Below, in pieces: positions 1 to 8,761 of a DNA stretch of 64,000 nt. Each line of letters starts with the position of its first letter. The stretch's first letter is position 1. The notes under the pieces were generated by a model. That model was not told where the DNA came from. It did no database searches and saw only the letters and a program-made list of their open reading frames with translations. The position numbers and the translations under genes were made by a program. Source of the stretch: Bradyrhizobium sediminis (GTDB lineage: Bacteria; Pseudomonadota; Alphaproteobacteria; Rhizobiales; Xanthobacteraceae); the NCBI RefSeq assembly GCF_018736085.1, contig NZ_CP076134.1, positions 1,560,501-1,624,500 on the forward strand, in the 5' to 3' direction.

Positions 1-19
1 CTCGATCGGGTTCCGGCGA

Positions 20-220
20 TTACGTCTCTTGATTGCCTGAGGGGCGATCGTTCTTGTAACCCAGCGGCCTGCCGGTGGATCGGTTGATCAGATGCATCCG
101 TGTACAGGACGGGCATGTGACAAATACGTAGGTATTGTCATCGGCAGGCTTCTCGTCGTCCGGCCAGGTGTGCTGGACGTTCAGGCCCGTTTGCGGACAT
201 TGAAAGACGAAGGCTGCCAT
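20..220 (-). CDS. Small conserved hypothetical protein, zinc-ribbon-like
   Basis: This 66-residue protein has an N-terminal cysteine (C8, in FQCPQTG) and a C-P-S-C pair near residues 36-39 followed by a histidine. That spacing would suit a small zinc-binding knuckle. It has no signal peptide or membrane segment, so it is probably cytosolic. I recognise the general look of a short protein frequent in Bradyrhizobiaceae but know no function for it. It lies on the same strand as the next small gene and the helicase, without an obvious operon link. The metal-binding reading is inference from cysteine spacing only. Confidence 0.6.
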   Translation of the reverse strand: MAAFVFQCPQTGLNVQHTWPDDEKPADDNTYVFVTCPSCTRMHLINRSTGRPLGYKNDRPSGNQET

Positions 221-284
221 GGCCTAGTTGAGGCGCAGGCATACCGCACCGGCATTGACCGGCATCAATTCGCGCGGTGGGTCC

Positions 285-443
285 TTACTTTCTCTTGGGT
301 GGGGGGTGCTCGTCCTTGGCCGCTTCCTCGGCGAGCAGCTTCAACAGCATCTGGCGCCGGGCCTCATCCCTGTTGTTCGGGTCGGCCAGGAGCTTTCGGT
401 AATGTTCAAGATTCTGCTGGTGGATAAATCTTTCCAGATCCAT
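285..443 (-). CDS. Small charged protein, paralogue of the one at 26931-27074
   Basis: I chose the ATG at 443 (52 residues) over an upstream in-frame start because a GGAGAG motif lies just before it and the protein then aligns from its first residue with a second copy at 26931-27074. Both share an FIH..NL start, an ARRQ.LLKLLAEE core and a lysine-rich tail. The core looks like one amphipathic helix. No function is known to me. A two-copy micro-protein family suggests a real lineage-specific gene and not a chance frame. Confidence 0.65.
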   Translation of the reverse strand: MDLERFIHQQNLEHYRKLLADPNNRDEARRQMLLKLLAEEAAKDEHPPPKRK

Positions 444-612
444 GGAGGGCTCTCCGAAGGATGAAGAAATTTTTATTCTGCGCCCATAACCGCCGCACGT
501 CCAGATTTCCGCGAGAATAATTTGCGACAATAGTACTTACGGATGTTCAGGAGCCAGAATTGCGTCAAAAGCCAACGAGTCCGGACGTGTGCTCAGTCGC
601 CCATGCAGGTTC

Positions 613-3228
613 TCACACCCGCTCGACGAAACTATCGACCACCTTCTTCTCGCCGGCCTTCTCGAACGCGATGGTGAGCTTATTGCCGTCGATCTTCACT
701 ACGTTGCCGTAGCCGAATTTCTGGTGAAACACGCGGTCGTCCAGCGAAAATTCCGACGTGGTGCCGGTGGATTTCGCGATCAGCTCGCCTTCGATGGTCA
801 GGGGCGCGCGCTTGTTGCGCGAGAAGCCCTCGCCCCGCGAACTCGAGGTATCGCTGCGCGAACCTGAGGTATCGCTGCGCGAACCTGAGAACGGTGACTG
901 GCTTTCATTGAAACCGCCGCCGGCCTGTCCGCCGCCCCGGCCGCCATTCTGGCTGCGGGCACGCTGGGCCTGCGCGCGCTGCCAGCCCGGCGTCGAATAG
1001 CTGGAGCCGAAGGATTCCACATTGTCGAAGCGCGAGGGGCCGTAGCCGCCGCTGCCGCCCCAGCCCGAGCCGCCCTTGGATTCCGTGATCTCGACATTCG
1101 GCGCCGGCAGCTCATCGAGAAACCGCGACGGGATCGTGGTCGACCACGTGCCGTGAATGCGGCGGTTGGTGGCGAAATAGAGTTTGGCGCGGCGGCGCGC
1201 GCGGGTCAGCCCGACATGGGCGAGGCGGCGCTCTTCTTCAAGGCCGGCGCGGCCCTGTTCGTCGAGCGTGCGCTGGCTCGGAAACAGGCCTTCCTCCCAG
1301 CCGGGCAGGAACACGTTGTCGAATTCCAGCCCCTTGGCCGAATGCAGCGTCATCAGCGAAACCGCATCGTCCTCGGCGCCGCCGTCGCGGTCCATCACCA
1401 GCGAGATGTGTTCGAGGAACCCCTGCAGGTTCTCGAATTCCTCCATCGAGCGCACCAGTTCCTTCAGGTTCTCGAGCCGGCCGGCGGCGTCGGCGGAGCG
1501 ATCCTTCTGCCACATTTCGGTGTAGCCGCTCTCGTCGAGCACGATCTCGGCCAGTTCGGTATGCGAGGTCACCTCGCGCTGCGCGCGCCAGCGATCGAAA
1601 CTGGCGATCAGGTCGCGCAGGGACCCGCGCGCCTTCGGCTTCAGCTCATCGGTCTCGACCACGGCGCGGGCGGCCTCGAACAATGGAATCCGGCGCTTGC
1701 GGGCGTGGTCGTGCAGCATCTGCACGGTGGCGTCGCCGAGCCCGCGCTTCGGCACGTTGACGATGCGCTCGAAGGCGAGGTCGTCGGCCGGCGAATTGAT
1801 GGTGCGCAAGTATGCCAGCGCGTCGCGGACTTCGGCGCGTTCGTAGAACCGCGGCCCGCCGATCACGCGATAGGGCAGGCCGAGCGTGACGAAGCGGTCT
1901 TCGAATTCGCGCATCTGGAACGAGGCCCGCACCAGGATCGCGATGTCGTTGAGCTTGTTGCCGGCGCGCTGCAGTTCCTCGATCTCCTCGCCGATGGCGC
2001 GGGCTTCTTCTTCCGAATCCCAGGAGCCGGTGACGGTGACCTTCTCGCCGTCGACGTCTTCGGTGCGCAGCGTCTTGCCGAGCCGGCCTTCATTATGGGC
2101 GATCAGGTGCGAGGCGGCGGCGAGGATGTGGCCGGTGGAGCGGTAGTTGCGTTCGAGGCGAATGACCTTGGCGCCGGGAAAATCGTGCTCGAAGCGCAGG
2201 ATGTTGTCGACCTCGGCGCCGCGCCAGCCATAGATCGACTGGTCGTCGTCTCCGACGCAGCAGATGTTCTTGGGGGGATTTGGCGCCGTCATTCCGGGCT
2301 GCGCTGAAAGCGCAGACCCGGAATCCCGAGTTGAATCCTGTGCCGCCCGAGATTCCGGGTTCGCATCTTCGATGCGCCCCGGAATGACCGAGGAGGGGGG
2401 GACGCCCGGCTTCGACGGGGCCTGCGCCAACAGCCGCAGCCACAGATACTGCGCAACGTTGGTGTCCTGATATTCATCGACCAGGATGAACTTGAAGCGG
2501 TGCTGGTATTGCCGGAGCACGTCGGGGTGTTCGCGGAACAGCCGGATGTTTTCCAGCAGGAGATCGCCGAAATCGGCGGCGTTGAGAATTTTCAGGCGCT
2601 CCTGATAGGCCGCATAGAGCTTGCCGCCGCGGCCGTTGCCGAAAACAGCGGCTTCGCCCGGCGGCACCTGCGACGGCGTCAGCCCGCGGTTCTTCCAGCC
2701 GTCGATCAGTCCTGCCAGCATGCGGGCCGGCCAGCGCTTGTCGTCGATATTGTCGGCGGCGAGCAACTGCTTAAGCAGCCGGATCTGGTCGTCGACATCG
2801 AGCACGGTGAAGTTGGATTTCAGCTGCACCAGTTCGGCGTGGGTGCGCAGGATGCGGCCGCCGATCGAATGGAAGGTGCCGAGCCACGGCATGCCTTCGA
2901 CGGCTTGGCCGAGCATTTGCCCCAGCCGCAGCTTCATCTCGCGCGCGGCCTTGTTGGTGAAGGTGACGGAGAGGATTTCGCCGGGCCGGGCGCGGCCCTG
3001 GCTGAGAATGTGGGCGATCCGGCAGGTCAGCACGCGGGTCTTGCCGGTGCCGGCCCCCGCCAGCACCAGCACGGGACCGTCAAGCGTTTCCACCGCCTCG
3101 CGCTGCTCGGGATTGAGACCGGAGAGGTATTGCGGGGTCGCGGCCGCCCGCGCACGCGCGGCGATGCCGCCGGCCGCAGGCTGGTGGTCGGGGACGCCGT
3201 GAGGGCTCAGTCTTTTCGGTTCGGTCAT
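613..3228 (-). CDS. uvrD: UvrD/PcrA-type superfamily 1 ATP-dependent DNA helicase
   Basis: This 871-residue 3'-5' DNA helicase would act in nucleotide excision repair, mismatch repair and clearing of stalled forks or polymerases. All SF1A motifs are visible: Walker A GAGTGKT (58-64), motif II DEYQDT (251-256), motif III VGDDDQSIYGWRGA (about 325-338), the LERNYRST motif, TLHSAKGLEFD, and VGLTRARR. A Gly/Ser/Arg-rich linker precedes a C-terminal Tudor-like domain (DRVFHQKFGYGNV), as in PcrA, where it contacts RNA polymerase. Residues 281-314, between motifs II and III, are encoded by a palindromic repeat (see 2287-2388) and have no counterpart in the E. coli or Bacillus enzymes as I know them. 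The linker also holds a duplicated 7-residue unit. Function is assigned with high confidence; the choice between UvrD and PcrA naming is not. Confidence 0.95.
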   Translation of the reverse strand: MTEPKRLSPHGVPDHQPAAGGIAARARAAATPQYLSGLNPEQREAVETLDGPVLVLAGAGTGKTRVLTCRIAHILSQGRARPGEILSVTFTNKAAREMKLRLGQMLGQAVEGMPWLGTFHSIGGRILRTHAELVQLKSNFTVLDVDDQIRLLKQLLAADNIDDKRWPARMLAGLIDGWKNRGLTPSQVPPGEAAVFGNGRGGKLYAAYQERLKILNAADFGDLLLENIRLFREHPDVLRQYQHRFKFILVDEYQDTNVAQYLWLRLLAQAPSKPGVPPSSVIPGRIEDANPESRAAQDSTRDSGSALSAQPGMTAPNPPKNICCVGDDDQSIYGWRGAEVDNILRFEHDFPGAKVIRLERNYRSTGHILAAASHLIAHNEGRLGKTLRTEDVDGEKVTVTGSWDSEEEARAIGEEIEELQRAGNKLNDIAILVRASFQMREFEDRFVTLGLPYRVIGGPRFYERAEVRDALAYLRTINSPADDLAFERIVNVPKRGLGDATVQMLHDHARKRRIPLFEAARAVVETDELKPKARGSLRDLIASFDRWRAQREVTSHTELAEIVLDESGYTEMWQKDRSADAAGRLENLKELVRSMEEFENLQGFLEHISLVMDRDGGAEDDAVSLMTLHSAKGLEFDNVFLPGWEEGLFPSQRTLDEQGRAGLEEERRLAHVGLTRARRRAKLYFATNRRIHGTWSTTIPSRFLDELPAPNVEITESKGGSGWGGSGGYGPSRFDNVESFGSSYSTPGWQRAQAQRARSQNGGRGGGQAGGGFNESQSPFSGSRSDTSGSRSDTSSSRGEGFSRNKRAPLTIEGELIAKSTGTTSEFSLDDRVFHQKFGYGNVVKIDGNKLTIAFEKAGEKKVVDSFVERV
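845..886 (-). repeat. Two perfect tandem copies of a 21-bp unit in the helicase linker
   Basis: Two identical 21-bp units abut (845-865 and 866-886) and encode two copies of a seven-residue Ser/Arg/Asp/Thr unit in the low-complexity linker before the Tudor-like domain. Repeat number could vary by slippage without breaking the frame. Confidence 0.85.
2287..2388. repeat. Palindromic repeat element inserted in frame in the helicase gene
   Basis: The stretch opens with GTCATTCCGGG (2288-2298) and closes with its complement CCCGGAATGAC (2378-2388). A second nested inverted pair (CCCGGAATC and GATTCCGGG) lies inside. It is read through as helicase residues 281-314, which start VIPGRIED and end QPGMT. 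The same outer repeat pair bounds the element at 54112-54232. It carries no gene of its own. It resembles the abundant palindromic repeats of Bradyrhizobium and is comparable in idea to Rickettsia palindromic elements that occur inside coding sequence. Confidence 0.85.
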
Positions 3229-3527
3229 ATCGCGAATCGTCTTCCGCCCACGATGGCACCGCGGGGCCGTGAAGGGGAGCCTTCATAGCAGGATTGAAGG
3301 GCATATAGGGCTTTGCCGGCGGTTTTGACAGGTTTTATCCCGTGCCAAGACAGGCGCCATTCCCGCCGCCCGGGGCGGACTTTGTTCGCGGGGGGTATCG
3401 GGATTTTGAGCGGTTTCGCAACCGGACCGCTGCGGAACTTGCGTTTCCGGCCTGGATCGTTTGCGGAAGCAGGATGCGCGAGGCCTGCGGCCGCGCACGC
3501 GGCCAGCCTGAAGCGCTAATTGAAGCG

Positions 3528-4040
3528 CTACTTGGAGGGCATCGCAATCCTGCGGCCGACGCCCTCGGGGCGCGCCACCGCCGCGTGGGCCTTCGCCACC
3601 GCCGCGATGCGGGCGCGGATGTCGGGCGGAAACGGCGCCGTCTTCCGGGCGTTCATGTCGATGTGAATGGTCATGTTTTCCGAGGTGGCGGACAGCCAGC
3701 CCTCGGTGGCGTGGCGCAACTCCTCGAACGTGTGCAGCCGCTTTTCGTCGGCGCCAAGCAGAAAAACCGAAATCTGCACGGGATCGCCGAGATGGATCTC
3801 GCGCAAATAGCGCACGTGGCATTCCGCGGTAAAGGTCGAGCCGTTGCGCTCCTTCATGTAGGCCGGCCCAATCCCGAGCTGCAGCCACATTTCGTCGATC
3901 GCGCGGTCGAACATCACATTATAATAGGCCATGTTGAGATGGCCGTTATAGTCGATCCACTGCGGCTCGATCTGCATCACCGACGACAAGAACGGCGAGG
4001 GCGGAAGCGGCATATCCTTGGCGGCGGCGGCAGTCGTCAT
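3528..4040 (-). CDS. Acyl-CoA thioesterase, 4HBT (hotdog) family
   Basis: The 170-residue protein carries the hotdog thioesterase signature around residues 29-40 (DYNGHLNMAYY), where the Asp is the usual catalytic residue of the 4-hydroxybenzoyl-CoA thioesterase/YbgC type. It would hydrolyse an acyl-CoA in the cytosol; the substrate cannot be read from sequence. The length is slightly above the family norm because of an N-terminal Ala-rich stretch and a basic C-terminal tail. It is divergent from the FAD-linked oxidase at 4121, with about 80 bp between the starts, so the two may share a control region. The 299 bp between this gene and the helicase holds nothing I recognise. Confidence 0.85.
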   Translation of the reverse strand: MTTAAAAKDMPLPPSPFLSSVMQIEPQWIDYNGHLNMAYYNVMFDRAIDEMWLQLGIGPAYMKERNGSTFTAECHVRYLREIHLGDPVQISVFLLGADEKRLHTFEELRHATEGWLSATSENMTIHIDMNARKTAPFPPDIRARIAAVAKAHAAVARPEGVGRRIAMPSK

Positions 4041-4120
4041 CGATCCATCCCTGTCTGTCCGATCTGGTCTCTTGACCCCTTATATATCCTTTGCCACGGT
4101 CTTTTCGCCGGGAGGATATC

Positions 4121-5539
4121 GTGAGCCTGATCATCACCAATAATTTGCCGCGGCCGGAGCCGCAGGCGCTGGCCAGCACCGTCGAAGCGCTCGCCGCGCG
4201 GTTCGGCAACCGTCTGATCACCTCGCAGGCGGTCCGCGAACAGCATGCCCATACCACGACCTGGTTGCCCTCGCAGCCGCCGGACGCCGTGGTCATGGCG
4301 CAGGAGACGTCGGATATCCAGGACGTGGTGCGGATTTGCGCCAAGTATGGCGTTCCCGTGATCGCGTTCGGCACCGGCACCTCGCTGGAGGGGCAGGTGA
4401 ATGCGCCGGCTGGCGGGATCTGCATCGACCTGCGCGACATGAACCGGATCCTTGAAGTCCACACCGAGGATCTGGATTGCGTGATCCAGCCCGGCGTCAC
4501 CCGCAAGGCGCTGAACGAGCATCTGCGCGACCAGGGATTGTTCTTTCCGATCGATCCCGGCGCCGACGCCTCGCTCGGCGGCATGGCGTCGACGCGCGCC
4601 TCCGGCACCAATGCGGTGCGCTACGGCACCATGCGCGACAACGTGCTGGCGCTCAAAGTGGTGCGCGGCGACGGCGAGATCATCACCACGGGCACGCGGG
4701 CGAAGAAATCCTCGGCCGGCTACGACCTGACGCATTTGTTCGTCGGCGCCGAAGGCACGCTCGGCATCATCTCCGAACTCACCATCAAGCTGCGCGGCAT
4801 CCCCGAAACCATCGCGGCGGCGGCGTGTTCGTTCGAGACCGTGCGTGGCGCCTGTCAGGCCACCATCCTGGCGATCCAGACCGGCATTCCCGTGGCGCGC
4901 ATCGAGCTGCTCAATGCCGCGCAGGTCAAGGCCTGCAATTCCTATTCGAAGCTGTCGCTGCCCGAGACGCCGCTGCTGCTGCTCGAATTCCACGGCAGCG
5001 AGATCGAGGTCGCCGAGCAATCGAAGAATTTCAAGGAAATCGCCGCAGAATGCGGCGGCGGCGATTTCACCTGGACCACCAGGCCCGAGGACCGCACCAA
5101 GCTCTGGCAGGCGCGGCATGACGCCTATTGGTCGGTCAAGGCGCTGCGTCCCGGCGCCGGCGTGGTGGCGACCGACGTCTGCGTGCCGATCTCGCGGCTC
5201 GCCGATTGCGTCACCGAGACCGAAGAGGACCTGAAGCGGCTCAATCTCCTGTCGCCGATCGTCGGCCATGTCGGCGACGGCAATTTCCACTGCTCGCTGC
5301 TATGCGACGTCGACGACGCGGAAGAGATGGCGCGCGGCGAGGATTTCATGCACCGGCTGGTCGAGCGCGCGCAATCGATGGGCGGCACCTGCACCGGCGA
5401 GCACGGCATCGGGCAGGGCAAGCAGAAATACCTTGAAGCCGAACTCGGCCCCGAGGCGCTCGACGCCATGCGCGCGCTGAAGAAAGCGCTCGATCCGCAG
5501 AACATCTTCAACCCCGGAAAGATATTGCCGGCGGTATAG
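4121..5539 (+). CDS. FAD-linked oxidase, glycolate oxidase GlcD / D-lactate dehydrogenase type
   Basis: This is a PCMH-type flavoprotein of about 472 residues. I start it at the GTG at 4121 because GGAGG lies at 4111-4115; an upstream TTG at 4091 is also in frame. The FAD-binding N-terminal half shows GTGTSLEGQ, DPGADASLGGMASTRASG and VGAEGTLGI. The C-terminal half ends with the family signature GEHGIGQGK and FNPGKILP. Members oxidise 2-hydroxy acids such as D-lactate, glycolate or 2-hydroxyglutarate and pass electrons to cytochromes or quinones. No separate GlcE or GlcF subunit lies next to it, which favours a single-subunit D-lactate dehydrogenase-like enzyme. The exact substrate is uncertain. 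Confidence 0.9.
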   Translation: MSLIITNNLPRPEPQALASTVEALAARFGNRLITSQAVREQHAHTTTWLPSQPPDAVVMAQETSDIQDVVRICAKYGVPVIAFGTGTSLEGQVNAPAGGICIDLRDMNRILEVHTEDLDCVIQPGVTRKALNEHLRDQGLFFPIDPGADASLGGMASTRASGTNAVRYGTMRDNVLALKVVRGDGEIITTGTRAKKSSAGYDLTHLFVGAEGTLGIISELTIKLRGIPETIAAAACSFETVRGACQATILAIQTGIPVARIELLNAAQVKACNSYSKLSLPETPLLLLEFHGSEIEVAEQSKNFKEIAAECGGGDFTWTTRPEDRTKLWQARHDAYWSVKALRPGAGVVATDVCVPISRLADCVTETEEDLKRLNLLSPIVGHVGDGNFHCSLLCDVDDAEEMARGEDFMHRLVERAQSMGGTCTGEHGIGQGKQKYLEAELGPEALDAMRALKKALDPQNIFNPGKILPAV

Positions 5540-5686
5540 GGCCGGTTTCTGCACACAACGTCAACGCCTGTGCCTCGTTACCCCGAAGCGGACCTGGATT
5601 CCGACTGCGGACGCTGTCGCGTCAGTGAAACGGAGCTATGGCGCCAACGCTCAATGCGGACCGCCCACGAAAAGTCGTGCCGCGCG

Positions 5687-7384
5687 TCAGGGGACCAGTT
5701 CGAATTGCAGCATCATCTCATTGTCTTCATGCTCGAGCACATGGCAGTGCCACGGATATTTTCCGGGAACGCCATCGAAGCGCGCAATGATGCGGACGAC
5801 CTCACCGGGATCGGCCCGAACGGTATCTTTCCATCCGCGTTCCTGGGGTGGCGGCGGGATGCGGCCGCCGCGCAGATAGGGCTCGGCTGAAATCGGATCG
5901 GGACCTTCGCCCGGGATCTCCGCGTTCCATGCCTTCAAGTAATCGTCGCCGTCGAACTTCTGGCGATCGAGCACTTGAAAGCGGACCAGATGCAGGTGGA
6001 TCGGATGGGCGTCCTCCGTGGGGTTGATCAGGTGCCACACTTCGGTATCGCCAATCTTGCACTGGATCGTGACCGGCGCATCCCACTTTCGCCCGTTGAG
6101 CAGGACGAGCGTCGGCTCGCCTTTCGCGTTCTTGTATTCGCTGAAGGCCATGTAGCGCACTTTGGCATCCCGCTCCGGCAACGGCGCGACAGTACGCAGC
6201 TTGTCGGGAACGCGCGCCGTGTCCGGCCGGGCAAGCCGTCTGCCGACACGGAATTCCATGACATTTGCCGTGGTTCGGCGGTCCGGGGCCTCGCCGTTCG
6301 GATAGGGCGTCGGTGCATCGTTCAAGAGGCGGATCGATCCGCGCGCGCCGCGGAAGTCGACGATAACGTCCGCTCGCTCGGCCGGCGCCAGCAACAGGCG
6401 ACGCACTTCCACCGGGGCCGGCAACAGCCCCTGATCGGTCCCGATCTGCAGGAAGCTGCGGCCGTCGGCGAGACGCAACTGGTAGAAGCGCGCGTTGGAG
6501 CCGTTGAGAATGCGCAGCCGGTACTTCCGCGGCTCGACTTCCAGATGCGGCCACACTTTGCCGTTCACGAGAATCGTGTCGCCGAAGAACTCCGGAACCC
6601 ATGGTCCCGGACGATCCGCCGATCCTGTCGACTCCGCAATCGGGTAAGTCAGCGAGCCGTCAGCCGCAAAGCTGCGGTCCTGGATCATGAGCAGGACTTC
6701 GTGGTCGCCCCCCGGCAGGCCGAGGGCGTCCTCATGGTCGTCGCGGATGAGGTAGGCGCCGGCAAGTCCTGCATGGACATTGAGCCGCGTCTGGCCGATG
6801 GCGTGATCGTGATACCAGAGCAGGCAGGCATCCTGCTGGTTTGGATATTCATAGATCTCCCGCGTCCATTCGGCTCCGCGCCGAGCGAACCCGTTGGTGA
6901 ACCAGGCGTCGGGCCGGCCGTCGCTGTCTGGCGCCACGACGGCGCCGTGGAGATGCACGACGGTCTTGGTCGGCGGTTCGCCGTGATGGGTGCCATGCAG
7001 ATGCGGGTCGAACGCCTGCGGGATCAGGAAATCGCCGTCAGGAATTTCATTGACCCAGCGAACGAAGATCCTCCGCCCGGTGCGGACATCGAGCGTCGGT
7101 CCGGGAAATTGACCCGCATAGGCCCACAGCGGCGTCGGTGGCAGGTCGCGGTGCAGGCGCTGACGGACAGCGCGCATCGCGATCTCGTAGAGCGGGCTGC
7201 CTTCGTGGCTGCCGCTCGGTTTCAGCGCCTGGTCGAGCCGGGGCAGGGGATCGACGAATTTCTGCAATTTCGGACTGCCGGCATGACTTGCAGCCGGGCC
7301 GTGGCTTCGTGCGCCCTTCGGGGACAGCGACAGACCGGCAACGACGCCACCGCCGATCCAGAGCAGGCGTCGTCTCGATAACAT
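5687..7384 (-). CDS. Tat-exported multicopper oxidase, CotA/bilirubin-oxidase-like
   Basis: The protein is 565 residues from the ATG at 7384, which has GGGGTGG just upstream and begins MLSRRRLLW, a twin-arginine signal, so the folded enzyme should reach the periplasm. Copper motifs in order are HLHG, WYHDHAIG, HPIHLHL and HCHVLEHEDNEMM. The last contains the type 1 copper Cys, His and axial Met as well as type 2/3 histidines. The HEDNEMM end and overall length match the CotA laccase group more than CueO, and no Met-rich CueO insert is visible. It would oxidise phenolics, metal ions or pigments with O2. It lies convergent with the FAD oxidase and downstream of the Crp/Fnr gene on the same strand, about 90 bp away. 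Confidence 0.92.
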   Translation of the reverse strand: MLSRRRLLWIGGGVVAGLSLSPKGARSHGPAASHAGSPKLQKFVDPLPRLDQALKPSGSHEGSPLYEIAMRAVRQRLHRDLPPTPLWAYAGQFPGPTLDVRTGRRIFVRWVNEIPDGDFLIPQAFDPHLHGTHHGEPPTKTVVHLHGAVVAPDSDGRPDAWFTNGFARRGAEWTREIYEYPNQQDACLLWYHDHAIGQTRLNVHAGLAGAYLIRDDHEDALGLPGGDHEVLLMIQDRSFAADGSLTYPIAESTGSADRPGPWVPEFFGDTILVNGKVWPHLEVEPRKYRLRILNGSNARFYQLRLADGRSFLQIGTDQGLLPAPVEVRRLLLAPAERADVIVDFRGARGSIRLLNDAPTPYPNGEAPDRRTTANVMEFRVGRRLARPDTARVPDKLRTVAPLPERDAKVRYMAFSEYKNAKGEPTLVLLNGRKWDAPVTIQCKIGDTEVWHLINPTEDAHPIHLHLVRFQVLDRQKFDGDDYLKAWNAEIPGEGPDPISAEPYLRGGRIPPPPQERGWKDTVRADPGEVVRIIARFDGVPGKYPWHCHVLEHEDNEMMLQFELVP

Positions 7385-7477
7385 TGCCACCCCATTTGTT
7401 CCTTGCCTGATGATCCATTCCCGCCGCCGCCTTGGCAAGGGCATTGGCCGGCTAGTCTGCCTTCCGCCGACGGGTCT

Positions 7478-8068
7478 TCATTTGACGAGGCTCAACAGGC
7501 CGGGGCGCGGCTCGAACAGCTCTCCTGCCCCGATCATCGACGCGAGTGCGCGATACAGCGCTTCGTGCGTCAAACCAAGCTCGGCGGCCCACGCCTTCTT
7601 GGTATGGTTGAGTTTGACCGCGTCATTGCGGCCCTCCGTCTCGATGAAGTGGCAGATTCGCTCGCGCGCGGTTCGGAGCATCAGACGTTCGCTCTGGGCG
7701 CGGGCGCGGCGCAACTCCGCGCTGACATAGCCGATCCAGGCGTCCCTGAAATGCGCGGTCGCCAGCGCCCTTTGAAAAGCATCCCGGGGGATGGCGACAA
7801 CGCGCGATCGTTCGATCACCACGGCATTGCAGTGATAGGAGGCCTGGTCGAGGCTGGCCTCGGCGATGAAACCTCCGCGCGATCGCTGCAGGGTGATGTC
7901 TGCACCGGCAGAAGAGGTGCGCACCAGCCTGATTTCGCCGTGCAGCACGCAATGCATCGCTTTCGGTCTTGCGCCCTGCGCGAACAGCAGGGTTCCCTTG
8001 GCAAGATCCCGCTCCGAAGCGGCCTTCAGTGCGTCGGCAGGCAATGCCGACAGCAATTTCTCTGACAT
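7478..8068 (-). CDS. Crp/Fnr-family transcriptional regulator
   Basis: I take the ATG at 8068 (196 residues) with AGGA about 8 nt upstream; 8074 is an alternative. An N-terminal cyclic-nucleotide-binding-like beta roll (LAKGTLLFAQG, VLHGEIRLVR) is followed by a dimer helix and a C-terminal winged helix whose recognition part reads AAELGLTHEALYRALASM. The four clustered cysteines of an oxygen-sensing Fnr are absent: only isolated Cys residues occur. It is therefore not an iron-sulfur Fnr and may sense another signal or none. It is divergent from the cytochrome c at 8162, with a perfect 16-bp palindrome of FNR-box shape between them, suggesting control of both. Confidence 0.88.
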   Translation of the reverse strand: MSEKLLSALPADALKAASERDLAKGTLLFAQGARPKAMHCVLHGEIRLVRTSSAGADITLQRSRGGFIAEASLDQASYHCNAVVIERSRVVAIPRDAFQRALATAHFRDAWIGYVSAELRRARAQSERLMLRTARERICHFIETEGRNDAVKLNHTKKAWAAELGLTHEALYRALASMIGAGELFEPRPGLLSLVK

Positions 8069-8095
8069 GAGCATTTTCCTGGATTCGCTCGGCCT

Positions 8096-8111
8096 TATGA
8101 TCCAAATCATA
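8096..8111. promoter_or_regulatory. FNR/CRP-type palindromic operator candidate
   Basis: TATGATCCAAATCATA is a perfect 6-4-6 palindrome. Its geometry matches the FNR/FixK box (TTGAT-N4-ATCAA) with T-to-A changes at the outer positions. It sits 28 bp upstream of the Crp/Fnr start and about 50 bp upstream of the cytochrome c start, a good place for self-control plus control of the divergent gene. Confidence 0.55.
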
Positions 8112-8161
8112 TGGGCCGATGGCGGGCCGCGCTACGGTGCCGAATGATCGAGAGGGGATTT

Positions 8162-8638
8162 ATGCGAATTCTGGTGGCCATCGTTGCCGCGGTTCTGGCC
8201 GGCGGCGGCGCGACACTCGCTGTCGCCCAGCATCACCACCGGCATGATTCTTCCGTCCCGCGCACGCCGGACGCCCGGCAGTTCGTCAAGTTTCCTGCGG
8301 CATTGGTCGAGGACACGCTCGCCAACATGCGCGATCATCTGCAGGCGCTGCAGGAGATTCAGTCGCAACTCGGCATGGGTCATGCGGACAAGGCCGCCAG
8401 CATCGCGGAGACGCGGCTCGGAATGTCGTCGCTGGGGCTGCACGGCGCTGCGGAAGTTTCCAAGCACATGCCGCAGGGAATGCAGGATGCCGGGACGGCG
8501 ATGCACCGCGCGGCCAGCCGGTTTGCAATCGCAGCCCAGGATACGGTTGTTACCGGCGACCTGAAGCCGGCATTTGCGGGACTTGCCGAAATCACGGCGC
8601 AATGCGTCGGTTGTCACGCCAGTTACCGCATAAAGTAG
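8162..8638 (+). CDS. Exported c-type cytochrome, C-terminal heme (cytochrome c'/c556-like)
   Basis: The start at 8162 has GAGAGGGG upstream and gives 158 residues. Residues 1-22 form a signal peptide ending AVAQ, followed by a His-rich patch (HHHRHD). The body is predicted to be helical, and a single heme motif CVGCHASYR lies at the very C-terminus, the placement seen in class II cytochromes c' and c556. It should act in the periplasm, in electron transfer or gas binding. The His-rich N-terminus could bind copper or nickel, which is of interest beside a multicopper oxidase, but that is inference. It is divergent from the Crp/Fnr gene. Confidence 0.82.
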   Translation: MRILVAIVAAVLAGGGATLAVAQHHHRHDSSVPRTPDARQFVKFPAALVEDTLANMRDHLQALQEIQSQLGMGHADKAASIAETRLGMSSLGLHGAAEVSKHMPQGMQDAGTAMHRAASRFAIAAQDTVVTGDLKPAFAGLAEITAQCVGCHASYRIK

Positions 8639-8761
8639 CGCCGCAACGCCGGCACGATGTTCGCTTCGGGTCAAGAGCAGCGATAACGCCGCGCGGGGGT
8701 ACGTAAAAGCAAAGATTGATCGGCTGCACATATCCGGATATCCCGACAGCAAAGGTATCCG

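Noticed and set aside
1153..2307. 384-codon open frame on the + strand
   Set aside because: It is antisense to the helicase gene and rich in Gly/Ala/Arg/His, as expected from GC-rich DNA; the opposite strand has clear conserved motifs.
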